Shown here: piece after piece, positions 15,917 to 25,109 of the stretch
How the letters are laid out: every line of letters begins with the position of its first letter
Position numbering within the stretch: the stretch's first letter is position 1
Position numbers and translations under genes: made by a program
Origin: Flavobacterium cucumis
Lineage (GTDB): Bacteria > Bacteroidota > Bacteroidia > Flavobacteriales > Flavobacteriaceae
Direction of reading: 5' to 3'
NCBI RefSeq assembly: GCF_900148835.1
Contig: NZ_FRYK01000001.1
Span: forward strand, 930,001-994,000
DNA length: 64,000 nucleotides
The notes under the pieces: generated by a model
The model's input: only the letters and a program-made list of their open reading frames with translations
Told to the model about the DNA's origin: nothing
The model's database searches: none

Positions 15917-17260
15917 ATGGAACAAAAAATTAATGATTTCATGGCTTTAGTTGAAGCCAAAAATCCAAATGAGCCGGAGTTTTTACAAGCTGTTAGAGAG
16001 TTTGCGGAAACCGTAATGCCTTTTATTGCAAACGAGAAAAAATATGACGGTAAAAACGTCCTTTTAAGAATGGCTGAACCAGAGCGTTCTATTATTTTTA
16101 GAGTGCCATGGGTAGATGATAAAGGGGAAATTCAAGTAAATAGAGGTTTCCGAATTCAGATGAACTCGGCAATCGGACCTTACAAAGGAGGAATTCGTTT
16201 TCACCCTACTGTAAATTTATCTGTTCTCAAGTTTTTAGCTTTTGAACAAGTTTTCAAAAATAGTTTAACAACACTTCCAATGGGAGGTGGTAAAGGAGGT
16301 TCTGATTTTGATCCGCAAGGAAAATCTGATGCTGAAATTATGCGTTTTTGTCAATCGTTTATGACAGAATTATGCCGCCATATTGGTCCAGATTTGGATG
16401 TTCCTGCTGGTGATATCGGTGTTGGTGCAAGAGAAATTGGTTACATGTTTGGTCAATACAAGAGAATCCGAAATGAATTTACAGGAGTTTTAACAGGTAA
16501 AGGTTTGGCTTATGGTGGTTCTCTAATTCGCCCAGAAGCAACAGGTTATGGTGTTGTTTATTTCACCCAACAAATGCTTAAAACTAAAGGAGAAACAATT
16601 GAGGGTAAGACGGTTGCCATCTCTGGTTTTGGAAATGTGGCATGGGGTGTTGCGCTTAAAGTAAATGAATTGGGAGGGAAATTAGTGACACTTTCTGGTC
16701 CTGATGGATATATTTATGATGCTGACGGAATTTCTGGCGAAAAAATCGACTTTATGTTAGAAATGAGAGCTAGTGGCGATAATAGAGCTGAAGCTTATGC
16801 TGAAAAATTCCCAAGCGCTGTTTTCCATAAAGGGAAAAGTCCATGGGAAGCAAAAGTGGATATCGCTATTCCATGTGCAACTCAAAACGAATTACACGAA
16901 GAAGATGCTAAGAAGTTAATTGCTAATGGTGTAATGTGTGTTACGGAAGCCGCTAATATGCCATGTACATTAGAAGCTATTAAACAATTCTTAGATGCTA
17001 AGGTTTTATTTGCTCCTGGAAAAGCTGCAAACGCAGGTGGTGTTGCTGCATCTGGTTTAGAGATGACGCAAAACTCAATCCGTTTAAATTGGACTAGTGA
17101 AGAAGTAGATGCTCGTTTAAAAGACATCATGACAGGTATTCACGGTCAATGTAAAAAATATGGTACGGAAGAAGATGGTTATGTAAACTACGTTAAAGGA
17201 GCCAATATTGCTGGTTTCGTAAAAGTAGCAGATGCTATGTTAGCTCAAGGTGTTGTTTAA
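15917..17260 (+). CDS. gdhA: NADP-type glutamate dehydrogenase
   Basis: 447 residues, the size of the hexameric small-subunit class. It interconverts 2-oxoglutarate plus ammonium and glutamate. The catalytic Lys lies in PMGGGKGGSDFDP (about 121-133); KGGIRFHP (about 90-97) and the Rossmann loop SGFGNVAWG (about 235-243) are present. The gene is monocistronic, with its own 5' region and a strong terminator 26 bases past the stop. NADPH use is inferred from the class. Confidence 0.96.
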   Translation: MEQKINDFMALVEAKNPNEPEFLQAVREFAETVMPFIANEKKYDGKNVLLRMAEPERSIIFRVPWVDDKGEIQVNRGFRIQMNSAIGPYKGGIRFHPTVNLSVLKFLAFEQVFKNSLTTLPMGGGKGGSDFDPQGKSDAEIMRFCQSFMTELCRHIGPDLDVPAGDIGVGAREIGYMFGQYKRIRNEFTGVLTGKGLAYGGSLIRPEATGYGVVYFTQQMLKTKGETIEGKTVAISGFGNVAWGVALKVNELGGKLVTLSGPDGYIYDADGISGEKIDFMLEMRASGDNRAEAYAEKFPSAVFHKGKSPWEAKVDIAIPCATQNELHEEDAKKLIANGVMCVTEAANMPCTLEAIKQFLDAKVLFAPGKAANAGGVAASGLEMTQNSIRLNWTSEEVDARLKDIMTGIHGQCKKYGTEEDGYVNYVKGANIAGFVKVADAMLAQGVV

Positions 17261-17285
17261 CTGTTTACTTATGAAATAATAAAAG

Positions 17286-17314
17286 GCTCTTTTGGTTTTC
17301 CAAAAGAGCTTTTT
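17286..17314 (+). terminator. terminator of gdhA
   Basis: GCTCTTTTGG, TTTT loop, CCAAAAGAGC, then TTTTT. Confidence 0.92.
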
Positions 17315-17334
17315 GCTTTTAAAATATATCAAAA

Positions 17335-17363
17335 TTGAAATTAATACGTTTGTAGTATATTTG
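17335..17363 (+). promoter_or_regulatory. promoter of porZ
   Basis: TTG (17335-17337), 18-base spacer, TATATTTG (17356-17363); transcription should start near 17370, 9 bases before the ATG. Confidence 0.75.
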
Positions 17364-17378
17364 TATTAAATACTAGCA

Positions 17379-19661
17379 ATGAAAAAAGCGTTTTTAATTT
17401 TCTTTTTTACTCACTTCTTTTTTGCACAGCAAAACAATCAATTGTGGAAAGGTTATTTTTCCTACAATGAAATTGTTGATGTGGAAGCCGCTTCAAATGC
17501 GATTTTTGCAGCAACTGAAAACGCTATTTTTACCCAAGAAATCACAAACGCCAATTTGAGTATTTATAATGCTATAACAGGTTTAAAACCCGATGTTATT
17601 ACGACCATTCATCGTTCAGAAGCATTTAATAAAACTTTTGTTGGTAATAATAATGGTTTAATTTTAATTCAAAATTCAGATGGTTCTGTAACCACAAAAG
17701 TAGACGTAATTACGGAAGTCCCAGTGCCGCCCAATAAAAAGAGAATTAACGATTTTTATGAGTTTAATGGACGTTTGTATGTGGCTACAGATTATGGGAT
17801 TTCTGTAATTGATATCACTACCACTGAATTTATTTCCACCTATTTCATCGGTACTGCTGGAGAAGAAACAGAAGTCTTACAAACTACTGTTTTAAATAAT
17901 GAAATTTATGCAGTTACTAGAAGCTTTGGGATTAGAAAGGCTAGTTTGGATAATCCCAATTTATTTGATTTTAACCAGTGGCAAACTTTTGATACTGATT
18001 TTTGGACAGGAATCGTAACTTTTAATAACCAACTTGTTGCTTCAAATACCAATTCAAGGACGTATCGATATGATGGTGGTCTTTTCCAAGAAATTTTAAA
18101 TCACGCTCAGGTAGGGTTAAAACTTAAAACGAATGGAACAGAGCTTGTTGTTACTACTCAAAGCAGTGTTCATGTTTTAAATCAATCTTTAACTGTTGTG
18201 GCGAATGTTACTCAAATTCCAGATTTTAATGTACAGTTTACTGCTGCTTCAGTTGTAGCGGGGATTATTTACATTGGAACACAAAAAGAGGGTTTGTTTT
18301 CAACAAGTTTAGCAAACCCAACTATCTTTAATGCAATATCACCAAACGGACCCTTACAAAACTATACTTTCAGATTAAAAAAAACACCCAATAAAATTTG
18401 GGCAATACACGGCGATTATGATGAGGAATACAATCCATATCCTCTAGATGAATTAGGATTAAGTGTTTTTGATAATGAAAATGGTTGGATTAATAAGCCT
18501 TACGACGAACTTCTGGGGGCAAAATCATTATCAGATATTGCTTTTAACCCAGCTCGACCTAATCAGGTATATGTAACTTCCTATTTCTCGGGAATGTTAA
18601 AATTTCAAGACGATACGGTTGAGTTGTTAAACAACACCAATACAGGGCCTAACGGGTTGGAATCATTAGTGCTGTCGGGTAACCCCTCTTATGTGGATGT
18701 TCGAATTAATAGTCCAGCTTTTGATAGGCAAGGAAATTTATGGGTAACCAATGGATTTGTAAATCGATCCATCAAAGTTCTGAGAGCCAATGGTCAATGG
18801 CAATCGTATGATTTATCGGGTATAACGGCAAATTTAGCAACAGGAAGATATAATGCAATGGCGATTGATAAAAACAACACCAAATGGATTCCAGCTTATA
18901 ATGATGGTGTAGTGGCTTTTAATGAGAATTATAATAACAAATTTATTGTAATTAACCGAAATAATGCAGACATCCCAGCGGCTGTAGTAAATTGTTTAGC
19001 CATTGATAATCGCAACCAGTTGTGGATTGGAACCATGTCAGGTTTGCGCGTTTTATCCAGTGTAGATCGGTTTATTTCAGAAACCGAATTACAAGTTTTT
19101 CCAATCATTATTCAAGAAGGGGATTTAGCTCAGGAACTGTTTTTTCAACAACCTATTTTAGATATTGCTGTAGATGGTGCCAACAGGAAATGGGTTTCTA
19201 TAGCAGATGGTGGGGTTTTCTTGGTTTCTTCAAATGGGCAACAGACAATCTATCGCTTTACAAAGAACAACGCTCCTTTGCCTAGTAACAATGTAGTAGA
19301 TATTGAGATAGATGGTGTTTCTGGCGAAGTGTTTTTTGCTACCGATAAAGGAATTGTTTCTTTTTTAGGAACTTCAACCAAACCTAGTGATAATTTAGCT
19401 GATGTTTTTGTATATCCAAATCCAGTACGCCCCAATTTTATTGGAACAGTTAAAATTAGTGGATTAACAGATAGAGCTAATGTGAAAATTACGGATATCG
19501 AAGGAAATTTAGTGCACGAAACCACTTCTGCTGGAGGAACAATAGAATGGGACACAACAGCTTTTGGGAAGTACAAAGTAACATCGGGGGTTTACATGAT
19601 TTTTGTGACTTCTCAAGATGGTATGGATACTACAGTTAAGAAAGTGATGATTATCAGATAA
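17379..19661 (+). CDS. porZ: type IX secretion system protein PorZ
   Basis: 760 residues. Signal peptide MKKAFLIFFFTHFFFA is followed by two-component-regulator-like propeller repeats (IYIGTQKEGLF, NLWVTNG, TKWIPAYNDGV, LWIGTMSGLRV, KWVSIADGGVF). The C-terminal T9SS sorting domain begins VYPNPVRPNF (about 683) and ends TTVKKVMIIR. This architecture and the recO neighbour match PorZ, part of the surface attachment complex that delivers anionic LPS to PorU for attaching T9SS cargo in Porphyromonas. It shows that the organism has a T9SS. It ends 5 bases before recO. Confidence 0.9.
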   Translation: MKKAFLIFFFTHFFFAQQNNQLWKGYFSYNEIVDVEAASNAIFAATENAIFTQEITNANLSIYNAITGLKPDVITTIHRSEAFNKTFVGNNNGLILIQNSDGSVTTKVDVITEVPVPPNKKRINDFYEFNGRLYVATDYGISVIDITTTEFISTYFIGTAGEETEVLQTTVLNNEIYAVTRSFGIRKASLDNPNLFDFNQWQTFDTDFWTGIVTFNNQLVASNTNSRTYRYDGGLFQEILNHAQVGLKLKTNGTELVVTTQSSVHVLNQSLTVVANVTQIPDFNVQFTAASVVAGIIYIGTQKEGLFSTSLANPTIFNAISPNGPLQNYTFRLKKTPNKIWAIHGDYDEEYNPYPLDELGLSVFDNENGWINKPYDELLGAKSLSDIAFNPARPNQVYVTSYFSGMLKFQDDTVELLNNTNTGPNGLESLVLSGNPSYVDVRINSPAFDRQGNLWVTNGFVNRSIKVLRANGQWQSYDLSGITANLATGRYNAMAIDKNNTKWIPAYNDGVVAFNENYNNKFIVINRNNADIPAAVVNCLAIDNRNQLWIGTMSGLRVLSSVDRFISETELQVFPIIIQEGDLAQELFFQQPILDIAVDGANRKWVSIADGGVFLVSSNGQQTIYRFTKNNAPLPSNNVVDIEIDGVSGEVFFATDKGIVSFLGTSTKPSDNLADVFVYPNPVRPNFIGTVKISGLTDRANVKITDIEGNLVHETTSAGGTIEWDTTAFGKYKVTSGVYMIFVTSQDGMDTTVKKVMIIR

Positions 19662-19666
19662 TTCAA

Positions 19667-20380
19667 ATGTTAGTCAAAACCAAAGCTATCGTCATTTCTG
19701 CTTTAAAATATCAAGAAAAGAGCTTGATTGTTAAGTGTTTTACACAATCGGATGGTTTGAAAAGCTACTTCGTTCCAAGTGTGTATTCCAATAAAAAAGC
19801 GAATCAAAAAATCGCCTATTTTCAGCCCTTAACAATTATTGAAATCGAAGCGAATCACAAAAGTAAAGGTACGCTAGAACACTTCAAAGAAATAAAATTA
19901 GCCCACAGTTTTCATTCGATACATACAGATGTTGTTAAAAGTACGATCATCATTTTTTTATCCGAAATTTTACATCATAGTATACACGAAGAAGAGAAAA
20001 ATGAGAACCTTTTTTCCTTTTTAGAGACCGCTTTACTTTGGTTAGATACACACGAAGAAGCTACAAATTTTCATCTTATTTTGTTGATGGAAATGACCAA
20101 ATTCTTAGGATTTTATCCCGATGTTTCCGAAATGGATTTCGACTTTTTCGATGTGAAAGAAGGTTTCTTTACGCCATTTCAATCGGTAAATACACTTTCA
20201 GCTCATGAAACGCAATTGTTCAAACGATTAATTGAACTCAAATTTGATTCCAATCAGAAAACTTTTGCTGGAATTGAACGTCAAATTTTATTGAAAATCC
20301 TCTTGGATTTCTACTCATTGCATCTCGAAGGTTTTAAAAAACCAAAATCATTAGAAGTTTTACGAGAAGTTTTTTCCTAA
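19667..20380 (+). CDS. recO: DNA repair protein RecO
   Basis: 237 residues. The N-terminal OB fold starts MLVKTKAIVISALKYQEKSLIVKCFTQ-like, and the helical domain includes LLMEMTKFLGFYPD (about 139-152). RecO anneals ssDNA and loads RecA with RecR in gap repair. The C4 zinc motif of some RecO proteins is absent here, as in many Bacteroidota. It is cotranscribed with porZ. Confidence 0.93.
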   Translation: MLVKTKAIVISALKYQEKSLIVKCFTQSDGLKSYFVPSVYSNKKANQKIAYFQPLTIIEIEANHKSKGTLEHFKEIKLAHSFHSIHTDVVKSTIIIFLSEILHHSIHEEEKNENLFSFLETALLWLDTHEEATNFHLILLMEMTKFLGFYPDVSEMDFDFFDVKEGFFTPFQSVNTLSAHETQLFKRLIELKFDSNQKTFAGIERQILLKILLDFYSLHLEGFKKPKSLEVLREVFS

Positions 20381-20388
20381 GTCTTAAC

Positions 20389-20416
20389 TTTTGCCTTTTA
20401 CCTTTTGCCTTTTACC
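20389..20416 (+). repeat. two tandem copies of a 14-bp unit before ileS
   Basis: TTTTGCCTTTTACC occurs twice without a gap (20389-20402, 20403-20416), right after recO. The second copy contains the TTG used as the probable -33 element of ileS. Confidence 0.85.
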
Positions 20417-20434
20417 TTTAAATCATTACTTTCG
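20405..20434 (+). promoter_or_regulatory. promoter of ileS
   Basis: TTG (20405-20407), 19-base spacer, TACTTTCG (20427-20434). The -7 box deviates from TAnnTTTG by one base, as in front of hmgA. Confidence 0.6.
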
Positions 20435-20459
20435 CAAATTGATTTAAGAAAGCGACAAA

Positions 20460-23400
20460 ATGAGTACAAAATTTACTGAATACAAAGGACTTGACTTGCC
20501 AACAGTAGCATCAGAAGTTCTTGATTTTTGGAAAAAAAACAACATCTTTGAACAATCGGTAACTTCTCGTGAAGGAGCTACCCCTTACGTGTTTTTTGAA
20601 GGACCACCATCAGCAAATGGTTTGCCTGGAATTCACCACGTGATGGCGCGTGCGATTAAAGATATTTTTTGTCGTTATAAAACTCAAAAAGGTTACCAAG
20701 TTAAGCGTAAAGCGGGCTGGGATACGCACGGATTACCTGTAGAATTAGGTACCGAAAAAGAATTAGGCATCACTAAAGAAGATATTGGAAAAACGATTTC
20801 AGTTACCGAATACAACGAAGCGTGTAAAAGAACCGTTATGCGTTACACCGACGTTTGGAATGACCTTACCGAAAAAATGGGATATTGGGTAGATATGGAA
20901 GACCCGTATGTGACCTACAAATCCAAATACATGGAAACCGTTTGGTGGTTGCTAAAACAAATTTACAACAAAGATTTATTATACAAAGGTTACACAATCC
21001 AACCGTATTCTCCAAAAGCGGGAACCGGTTTATCTTCGCACGAAGTGAATCAACCAGGTTCCTACCGTGATGTTACGGATACTACGATTGTAGCTCAATT
21101 CAAAAGCCCCGTAACCTCCGAAGGGGGAACAGCAAACGATATCGCAAAAGCGTTTCGTTTGAGCTCCCCTCTTTTGGAGGGGCTGGGGGAGGCCTATTTC
21201 TTAGCTTGGACGACAACTCCTTGGACGCTTCCATCAAATACAGCGTTAACCGTTGGGCCAAAAATCGATTATGTTTTAGTGAAAACATTCAATCAATATA
21301 CTTTTGAAGCGGTTAATGTAGTTTTAGCTAAGAATTTAGTTGGAAAACAATTCGGCGGGAAGTATTTTGTAGCAGAATCAGATGCTGATTTTGCAAATTA
21401 TAAATCAGAAGATAAAAAGATTCCATACCAAATTTTAGCAGAAGCAAAAGGTGCTGATTTAGTAGGAATTCGTTATGAACAATTATTGCCATTAGCGTTA
21501 CCTTATCAAAATCCAGAAAATGCATTTAGAGTAATTTCAGGAGATTTCGTAACTACGGAAGATGGAACTGGAATTGTTCATACTGCACCAACATTTGGAG
21601 CTGATGACGCTAAAGTAGCTAAAGAAGCAACTCCAGAAGTACCGCCAATGTTAGTCTTAGACGAAAACGGAAATCCTGTGCCATTGGTAGACTTACAAGG
21701 AAGATTCATCCAAGGCTTAGGTGATTATTCAGGAAAATACGTTAAAAACGAATATTACAACGACGGAGAGGCGCCAGAACGTTCAGCTGACGTAGAAATT
21801 GCTATCCATTTAAAAGAAGAAAATAAAGCTTTCAAAGTCGAAAAATATGTGCACAGTTACCCACATTGTTGGAGAACGGACAAACCAATTTTATATTATC
21901 CATTAGATTCTTGGTTTATTAAAGTAACCGAAATCAAAGATAGAATGTTCGACTTAAACGAAACCATCAACTGGAAACCAAAAGCAACTGGAGAAGGTCG
22001 ATTCGGAAACTGGTTGAAAAATGCTAACGATTGGAATTTATCACGTTCAAGATATTGGGGAATTCCTTTACCAATTTGGAGAAGCGAAGACGGAACCGAA
22101 GAAATGTTGGTAGGTTCGGTTGAAGAATTGTACAACGAAATCGAAAAATCTATCGCAGCAGGTTTCCAAACAGATAATCCATACAAAGGGTTCAAAATTG
22201 GCGACATGAGCGAAGCCAACTACGATTTAGTGGATTTACACAAAAATGTAGTGGATAACATCGTTTTAGTTTCTCCAACAGGAAAACCAATGAAACGCGA
22301 AACGGATTTAATTGACGTTTGGTTCGATTCAGGAGCAATGCCTTATGCACAATGGCATTATCCATTTGAAAACAAAGAATTGATCGAAGAGAATAAAGCA
22401 TTCCCAGCTGATTTTATTGCTGAAGGTGTGGATCAAACTCGTGGTTGGTTCTATACGTTACACGCTATCGGAACATTAGTTTTTGATAAAGTTGCTTACA
22501 AAAACGTTGTTTCAAACGGATTAGTTTTGGATAAAAACGGACAAAAAATGTCGAAACGTTTAGGAAATGCTGTGGATCCATTTACTACTTTGGCTGAGTA
22601 TGGTCCAGATGCAACGCGTTGGTACATGATTTCGAATGCCAATCCTTGGGACAACTTAAAATTTGATATAGAAGGCGTTGCTGAGGTAAGAAGAAAATTC
22701 TTCGGAACACTTTATAATACATACTCGTTTTTTGCTTTATATGCGAATATAGATGGTTTCAAATACAATGAAGCCGAAGTTCCATTAAACGAAAGACCAG
22801 AAATCGATCGTTGGATTTTATCGGAATTACATACGTTAATTCAATTAGTGGATGATGCGTATGCAGATTATGAACCAACTAAAGCGGCTCGTGCTATTTC
22901 TGATTTTGTTCAAGAAAACTTGAGTAACTGGTACGTTCGTTTGTGTAGAAGAAGATTCTGGAAAGGTGATTATGCACAAGATAAAATAGCAGCTTATCAA
23001 ACACTTTATACCTGTTTGGTAACGGTTGCGAAACTTTCTGCGCCAATTGCACCATTTTTTATGGATAAACTTTACAGAGATTTAACACAAGCTACAGGTT
23101 CTGAGTCATTTGAAAGCGTACATTTGGCCGAGTTTCCAAAAATGGTTGAAAACTTTGTTGATAAATCACTGGAAAGTAAAATGATGAAAGCACAAACGGT
23201 TTCTTCGTTAGTTTTATCACTTCGTAAGAAGGAAATGATTAAAGTACGTCAACCGTTGCAAAGGGTTATGATTCCTGTACTTGACGACACTCAGCGTGCT
23301 GAAATTGAAGCGGTTTCTGACTTGATTAAAGCCGAAGTAAACGTGAAAGAAGTGGAGTTGTTAGACGATGCTTCAGGTGTTTTAGTGAAACAAATTAAGC

Positions 23401-23903
23401 CTAATTTTAAAGCATTGGGACCGCGTTTTGGAAAGGATATGGGTTTGGTTTCCAGAGAGATACAAGGTTTTGGACAGGAGCAAATTGCTAGATTAGAGCG
23501 TGAAGGAGAGCTTGTTATGGAAATTGCTGGAAAAAGTATAACTTTATCACAAGATGATGTTGAAATTTCATCGCAAGATATCCCTGGTTGGTTAGTAGCC
23601 AATTCAAACGGAATTACTGTAGCTTTAGACATTACGATTTCCGCGGAATTAAGAAAAGAAGGGATTGCGAGAGAATTAATCAACAGAATCCAAAACATCA
23701 GAAAAGATTCTGGTTTTGAAGTTACGGACAAGATTACTGTTAAAATGGAAAAAAATCCGCAAGTTGAGGAAGCCGTTTTAGCTAATGAATCGTATATTAA
23801 GTCAGAAACACTAACCGAATCATTAATTTTTATGGAAAACCTTAAAAATGGTATGGAAATTGAGTTTGATGATATAAAAACAAGTATATTAATTTCAAAA
23901 TAA
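20460..23903 (+). CDS. ileS: isoleucine--tRNA ligase, with an in-frame palindromic-element insertion
   Basis: 1147 residues, cytoplasmic class I synthetase. The HIGH-type motif is NGLPGIHH (about 54-61), the KMSKS motif is QKMSKRLGN (about 695), and the anticodon-binding domain follows. The editing (CP1) domain has the Thr-rich peptide AWTTTPWTLPSN at about 250-261. Residues about 216-245 (SPVTSEGG...SSPLLEGLGEA) are encoded by a GC-rich palindromic element (21104-21193) just before it. From memory, relatives have a shorter unrelated segment here, so about 14 residues may be extra. The frame is intact and all core motifs are kept, so the enzyme is presumably functional. Confidence 0.96.
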   Translation: MSTKFTEYKGLDLPTVASEVLDFWKKNNIFEQSVTSREGATPYVFFEGPPSANGLPGIHHVMARAIKDIFCRYKTQKGYQVKRKAGWDTHGLPVELGTEKELGITKEDIGKTISVTEYNEACKRTVMRYTDVWNDLTEKMGYWVDMEDPYVTYKSKYMETVWWLLKQIYNKDLLYKGYTIQPYSPKAGTGLSSHEVNQPGSYRDVTDTTIVAQFKSPVTSEGGTANDIAKAFRLSSPLLEGLGEAYFLAWTTTPWTLPSNTALTVGPKIDYVLVKTFNQYTFEAVNVVLAKNLVGKQFGGKYFVAESDADFANYKSEDKKIPYQILAEAKGADLVGIRYEQLLPLALPYQNPENAFRVISGDFVTTEDGTGIVHTAPTFGADDAKVAKEATPEVPPMLVLDENGNPVPLVDLQGRFIQGLGDYSGKYVKNEYYNDGEAPERSADVEIAIHLKEENKAFKVEKYVHSYPHCWRTDKPILYYPLDSWFIKVTEIKDRMFDLNETINWKPKATGEGRFGNWLKNANDWNLSRSRYWGIPLPIWRSEDGTEEMLVGSVEELYNEIEKSIAAGFQTDNPYKGFKIGDMSEANYDLVDLHKNVVDNIVLVSPTGKPMKRETDLIDVWFDSGAMPYAQWHYPFENKELIEENKAFPADFIAEGVDQTRGWFYTLHAIGTLVFDKVAYKNVVSNGLVLDKNGQKMSKRLGNAVDPFTTLAEYGPDATRWYMISNANPWDNLKFDIEGVAEVRRKFFGTLYNTYSFFALYANIDGFKYNEAEVPLNERPEIDRWILSELHTLIQLVDDAYADYEPTKAARAISDFVQENLSNWYVRLCRRRFWKGDYAQDKIAAYQTLYTCLVTVAKLSAPIAPFFMDKLYRDLTQATGSESFESVHLAEFPKMVENFVDKSLESKMMKAQTVSSLVLSLRKKEMIKVRQPLQRVMIPVLDDTQRAEIEAVSDLIKAEVNVKEVELLDDASGVLVKQIKPNFKALGPRFGKDMGLVSREIQGFGQEQIARLEREGELVMEIAGKSITLSQDDVEISSQDIPGWLVANSNGITVALDITISAELRKEGIARELINRIQNIRKDSGFEVTDKITVKMEKNPQVEEAVLANESYIKSETLTESLIFMENLKNGMEIEFDDIKTSILISK
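21104..21193. repeat. GC-rich palindromic element inside ileS
   Basis: The left half is AAGCCCCGTAACC, TCCGAAGGGGGAA; the right half is TCCCCTCTTTTGGAGGGG and GCTGGGGGAGGCC. It has the same layout as 7636-7747 with a shorter middle. It reads through in frame and encodes about 30 residues, including SSPLLEGLGEA. Confidence 0.85.
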
Positions 23904-23951
23904 AAACCGAAGGGTTTTTAACCGACGTATAACTATAAAAATATTGAAATT

Positions 23952-24332
23952 ATGGTAGAAGAGCAAATTAGATATTCAGACGCTGATTTGGCTGAATTCA
24001 AAGCGTTAATTCAAGCGAAATTAGAAAAGGCTAAAGGGGATTTAGAGCTTATTAAGAGTGCTTACATGAATGATTTAAATAATGGTACAGATGATACATC
24101 GCCAACGTTCAAAGCATTTGAAGAAGGCAGTGAAACCATGAGTAAAGAAGCCAATTCGCAATTAGCCATTCGTCAAGAAAAATTTATTAGAGATTTAAAG
24201 AATGCCTTAATTCGTATCGAAAATAAAACCTATGGTTTGTGTAAAGTTACAGGCAAATTAATAAGTAAGGAAAGATTAAAAATTGTACCTCATGCAACTA
24301 TGAGTATTGAAGCAAAAAATTTGCAACGTTAA
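23952..24332 (+). CDS. TraR/DksA-family protein with a reduced zinc-finger motif
   Basis: 126 residues. The N-terminal coiled-coil helices (about 10-95) are followed by the DksA-type C-terminal region YGLCKVTGKLISKERLKIVP (about 99-118) and HATMSIEAK. Canonical DksA has four Cys in two CxxC pairs; here only one Cys remains (CKVTG), so zinc binding is unlikely. It presumably binds the RNA polymerase secondary channel by family analogy. It lies between ileS and lspA and ends in its own terminator. Confidence 0.88.
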   Translation: MVEEQIRYSDADLAEFKALIQAKLEKAKGDLELIKSAYMNDLNNGTDDTSPTFKAFEEGSETMSKEANSQLAIRQEKFIRDLKNALIRIENKTYGLCKVTGKLISKERLKIVPHATMSIEAKNLQR

Positions 24333-24353
24333 TCTTTTTTAAAAAAAGATACT

Positions 24354-24377
24354 AACGCTCCTTTTGGAGCGTTTTTT
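24354..24377 (+). terminator. terminator after the DksA-like gene
   Basis: AACGCTCC, TTTT loop, GGAGCGTT with a T-run. A second A/T hairpin (24332-24350) lies just before it. Confidence 0.9.
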
Positions 24378-24393
24378 ATTAGATAAAAACTAC

Positions 24394-24401
24394 TATTTTT
24401 G
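24394..24401 (+). promoter_or_regulatory. -7 box of lspA
   Basis: TATTTTTG, 16 bases before the ATG at 24417. It supports that ATG over the in-frame one at 24399, which overlaps this box. Confidence 0.55.
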
Positions 24402-24416
24402 CTAAAAACAAATACA

Positions 24417-25016
24417 ATGTCACTTAAAAAAGCCTATTTATTAATTATTAGTATTTTACTAATAGATCAAATTTCTAAAATTTATATAAAAACCAACTTT
24501 TACATTAACGAAGAAGTAAAAGTTTTTGATTGGTTTCGTATTCATTTTATTGAAAATGAGGGTATGGCTTGGGGGGCAGAAATTCCAGGAGAGTATGGTA
24601 AATTGATTCTTACTTTATTTAGAATTGTTGCTGTAGCAGGAATTGCTTGGTGGTTATGGGATTCTGTTAAAAAAAATGCTTCTAATTATTTGATTGTCGC
24701 AATTGCTTTGATATTTACAGGTGCTTTGGGAAATATTATTGATTCCGTTTTTTATGGTGTCATTTTTAATGATAGTTACCATCAAATAGCAACAGCTTTT
24801 TCTGATCAGCCTTATGGTACTTGGTTCCATGGAGAAGTGGTTGATATGTTTTATTTCCCTATTTGGGAAGGAAATTTACCTTCATGGTTGCCTGTTTGGG
24901 GGGGCAAACACTTTACTTTTTTTAATGCCATTTTCAACGTAGCCGATGTAGCGATTTCAACTGGTGTAGGGATTTTAATTGTCTTCAATAAAAGAGCTTT
25001 TGCTCATGCTGAATAA
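24417..25016 (+). CDS. lspA: lipoprotein signal peptidase
   Basis: 199 residues from the ATG at 24417. This inner-membrane aspartyl protease removes lipoprotein signal peptides. Four membrane helices are seen; conserved segments are FIENEGMAWG (about 44-53), GALGNIIDSVFYG (about 102-114), the first catalytic Asp in GEVVDMFYFP (about 139-148) and the second in FNVADVAIS (about 179-187). It is longer than the E. coli enzyme because of the loop around NDSYHQIATAFSDQPYGTW, as in other Bacteroidota. Confidence 0.95.
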   Translation: MSLKKAYLLIISILLIDQISKIYIKTNFYINEEVKVFDWFRIHFIENEGMAWGAEIPGEYGKLILTLFRIVAVAGIAWWLWDSVKKNASNYLIVAIALIFTGALGNIIDSVFYGVIFNDSYHQIATAFSDQPYGTWFHGEVVDMFYFPIWEGNLPSWLPVWGGKHFTFFNAIFNVADVAISTGVGILIVFNKRAFAHAE

Positions 25017-25071
25017 GTTATAATCTAATTAAAATAGTTTCAATATCAGGGTGTAAAAAATCTATTCATAA

Positions 25072-25101
25072 AAAAAACCAGAATTTTAATTCTGGTTTTT
25101 T
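25072..25101. terminator. bidirectional terminator between lspA and the chalcone-isomerase-like gene
   Basis: AAACCAGAATT and AATTCTGGTTT with A- and T-tracts, placed between convergent genes. Confidence 0.88.
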
Positions 25102-25109
25102 GGTTTTTA

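Noticed and set aside
20389..20416. Tandem repeat considered as a CRISPR fragment
   Set aside because: Two adjacent 14-mers without spacers and no cas genes in the window.
23291..23731. 146-codon open frame antisense to ileS
   Set aside because: Shadow of the ileS coding frame; no homology, no promoter and it lies in a conserved essential gene.
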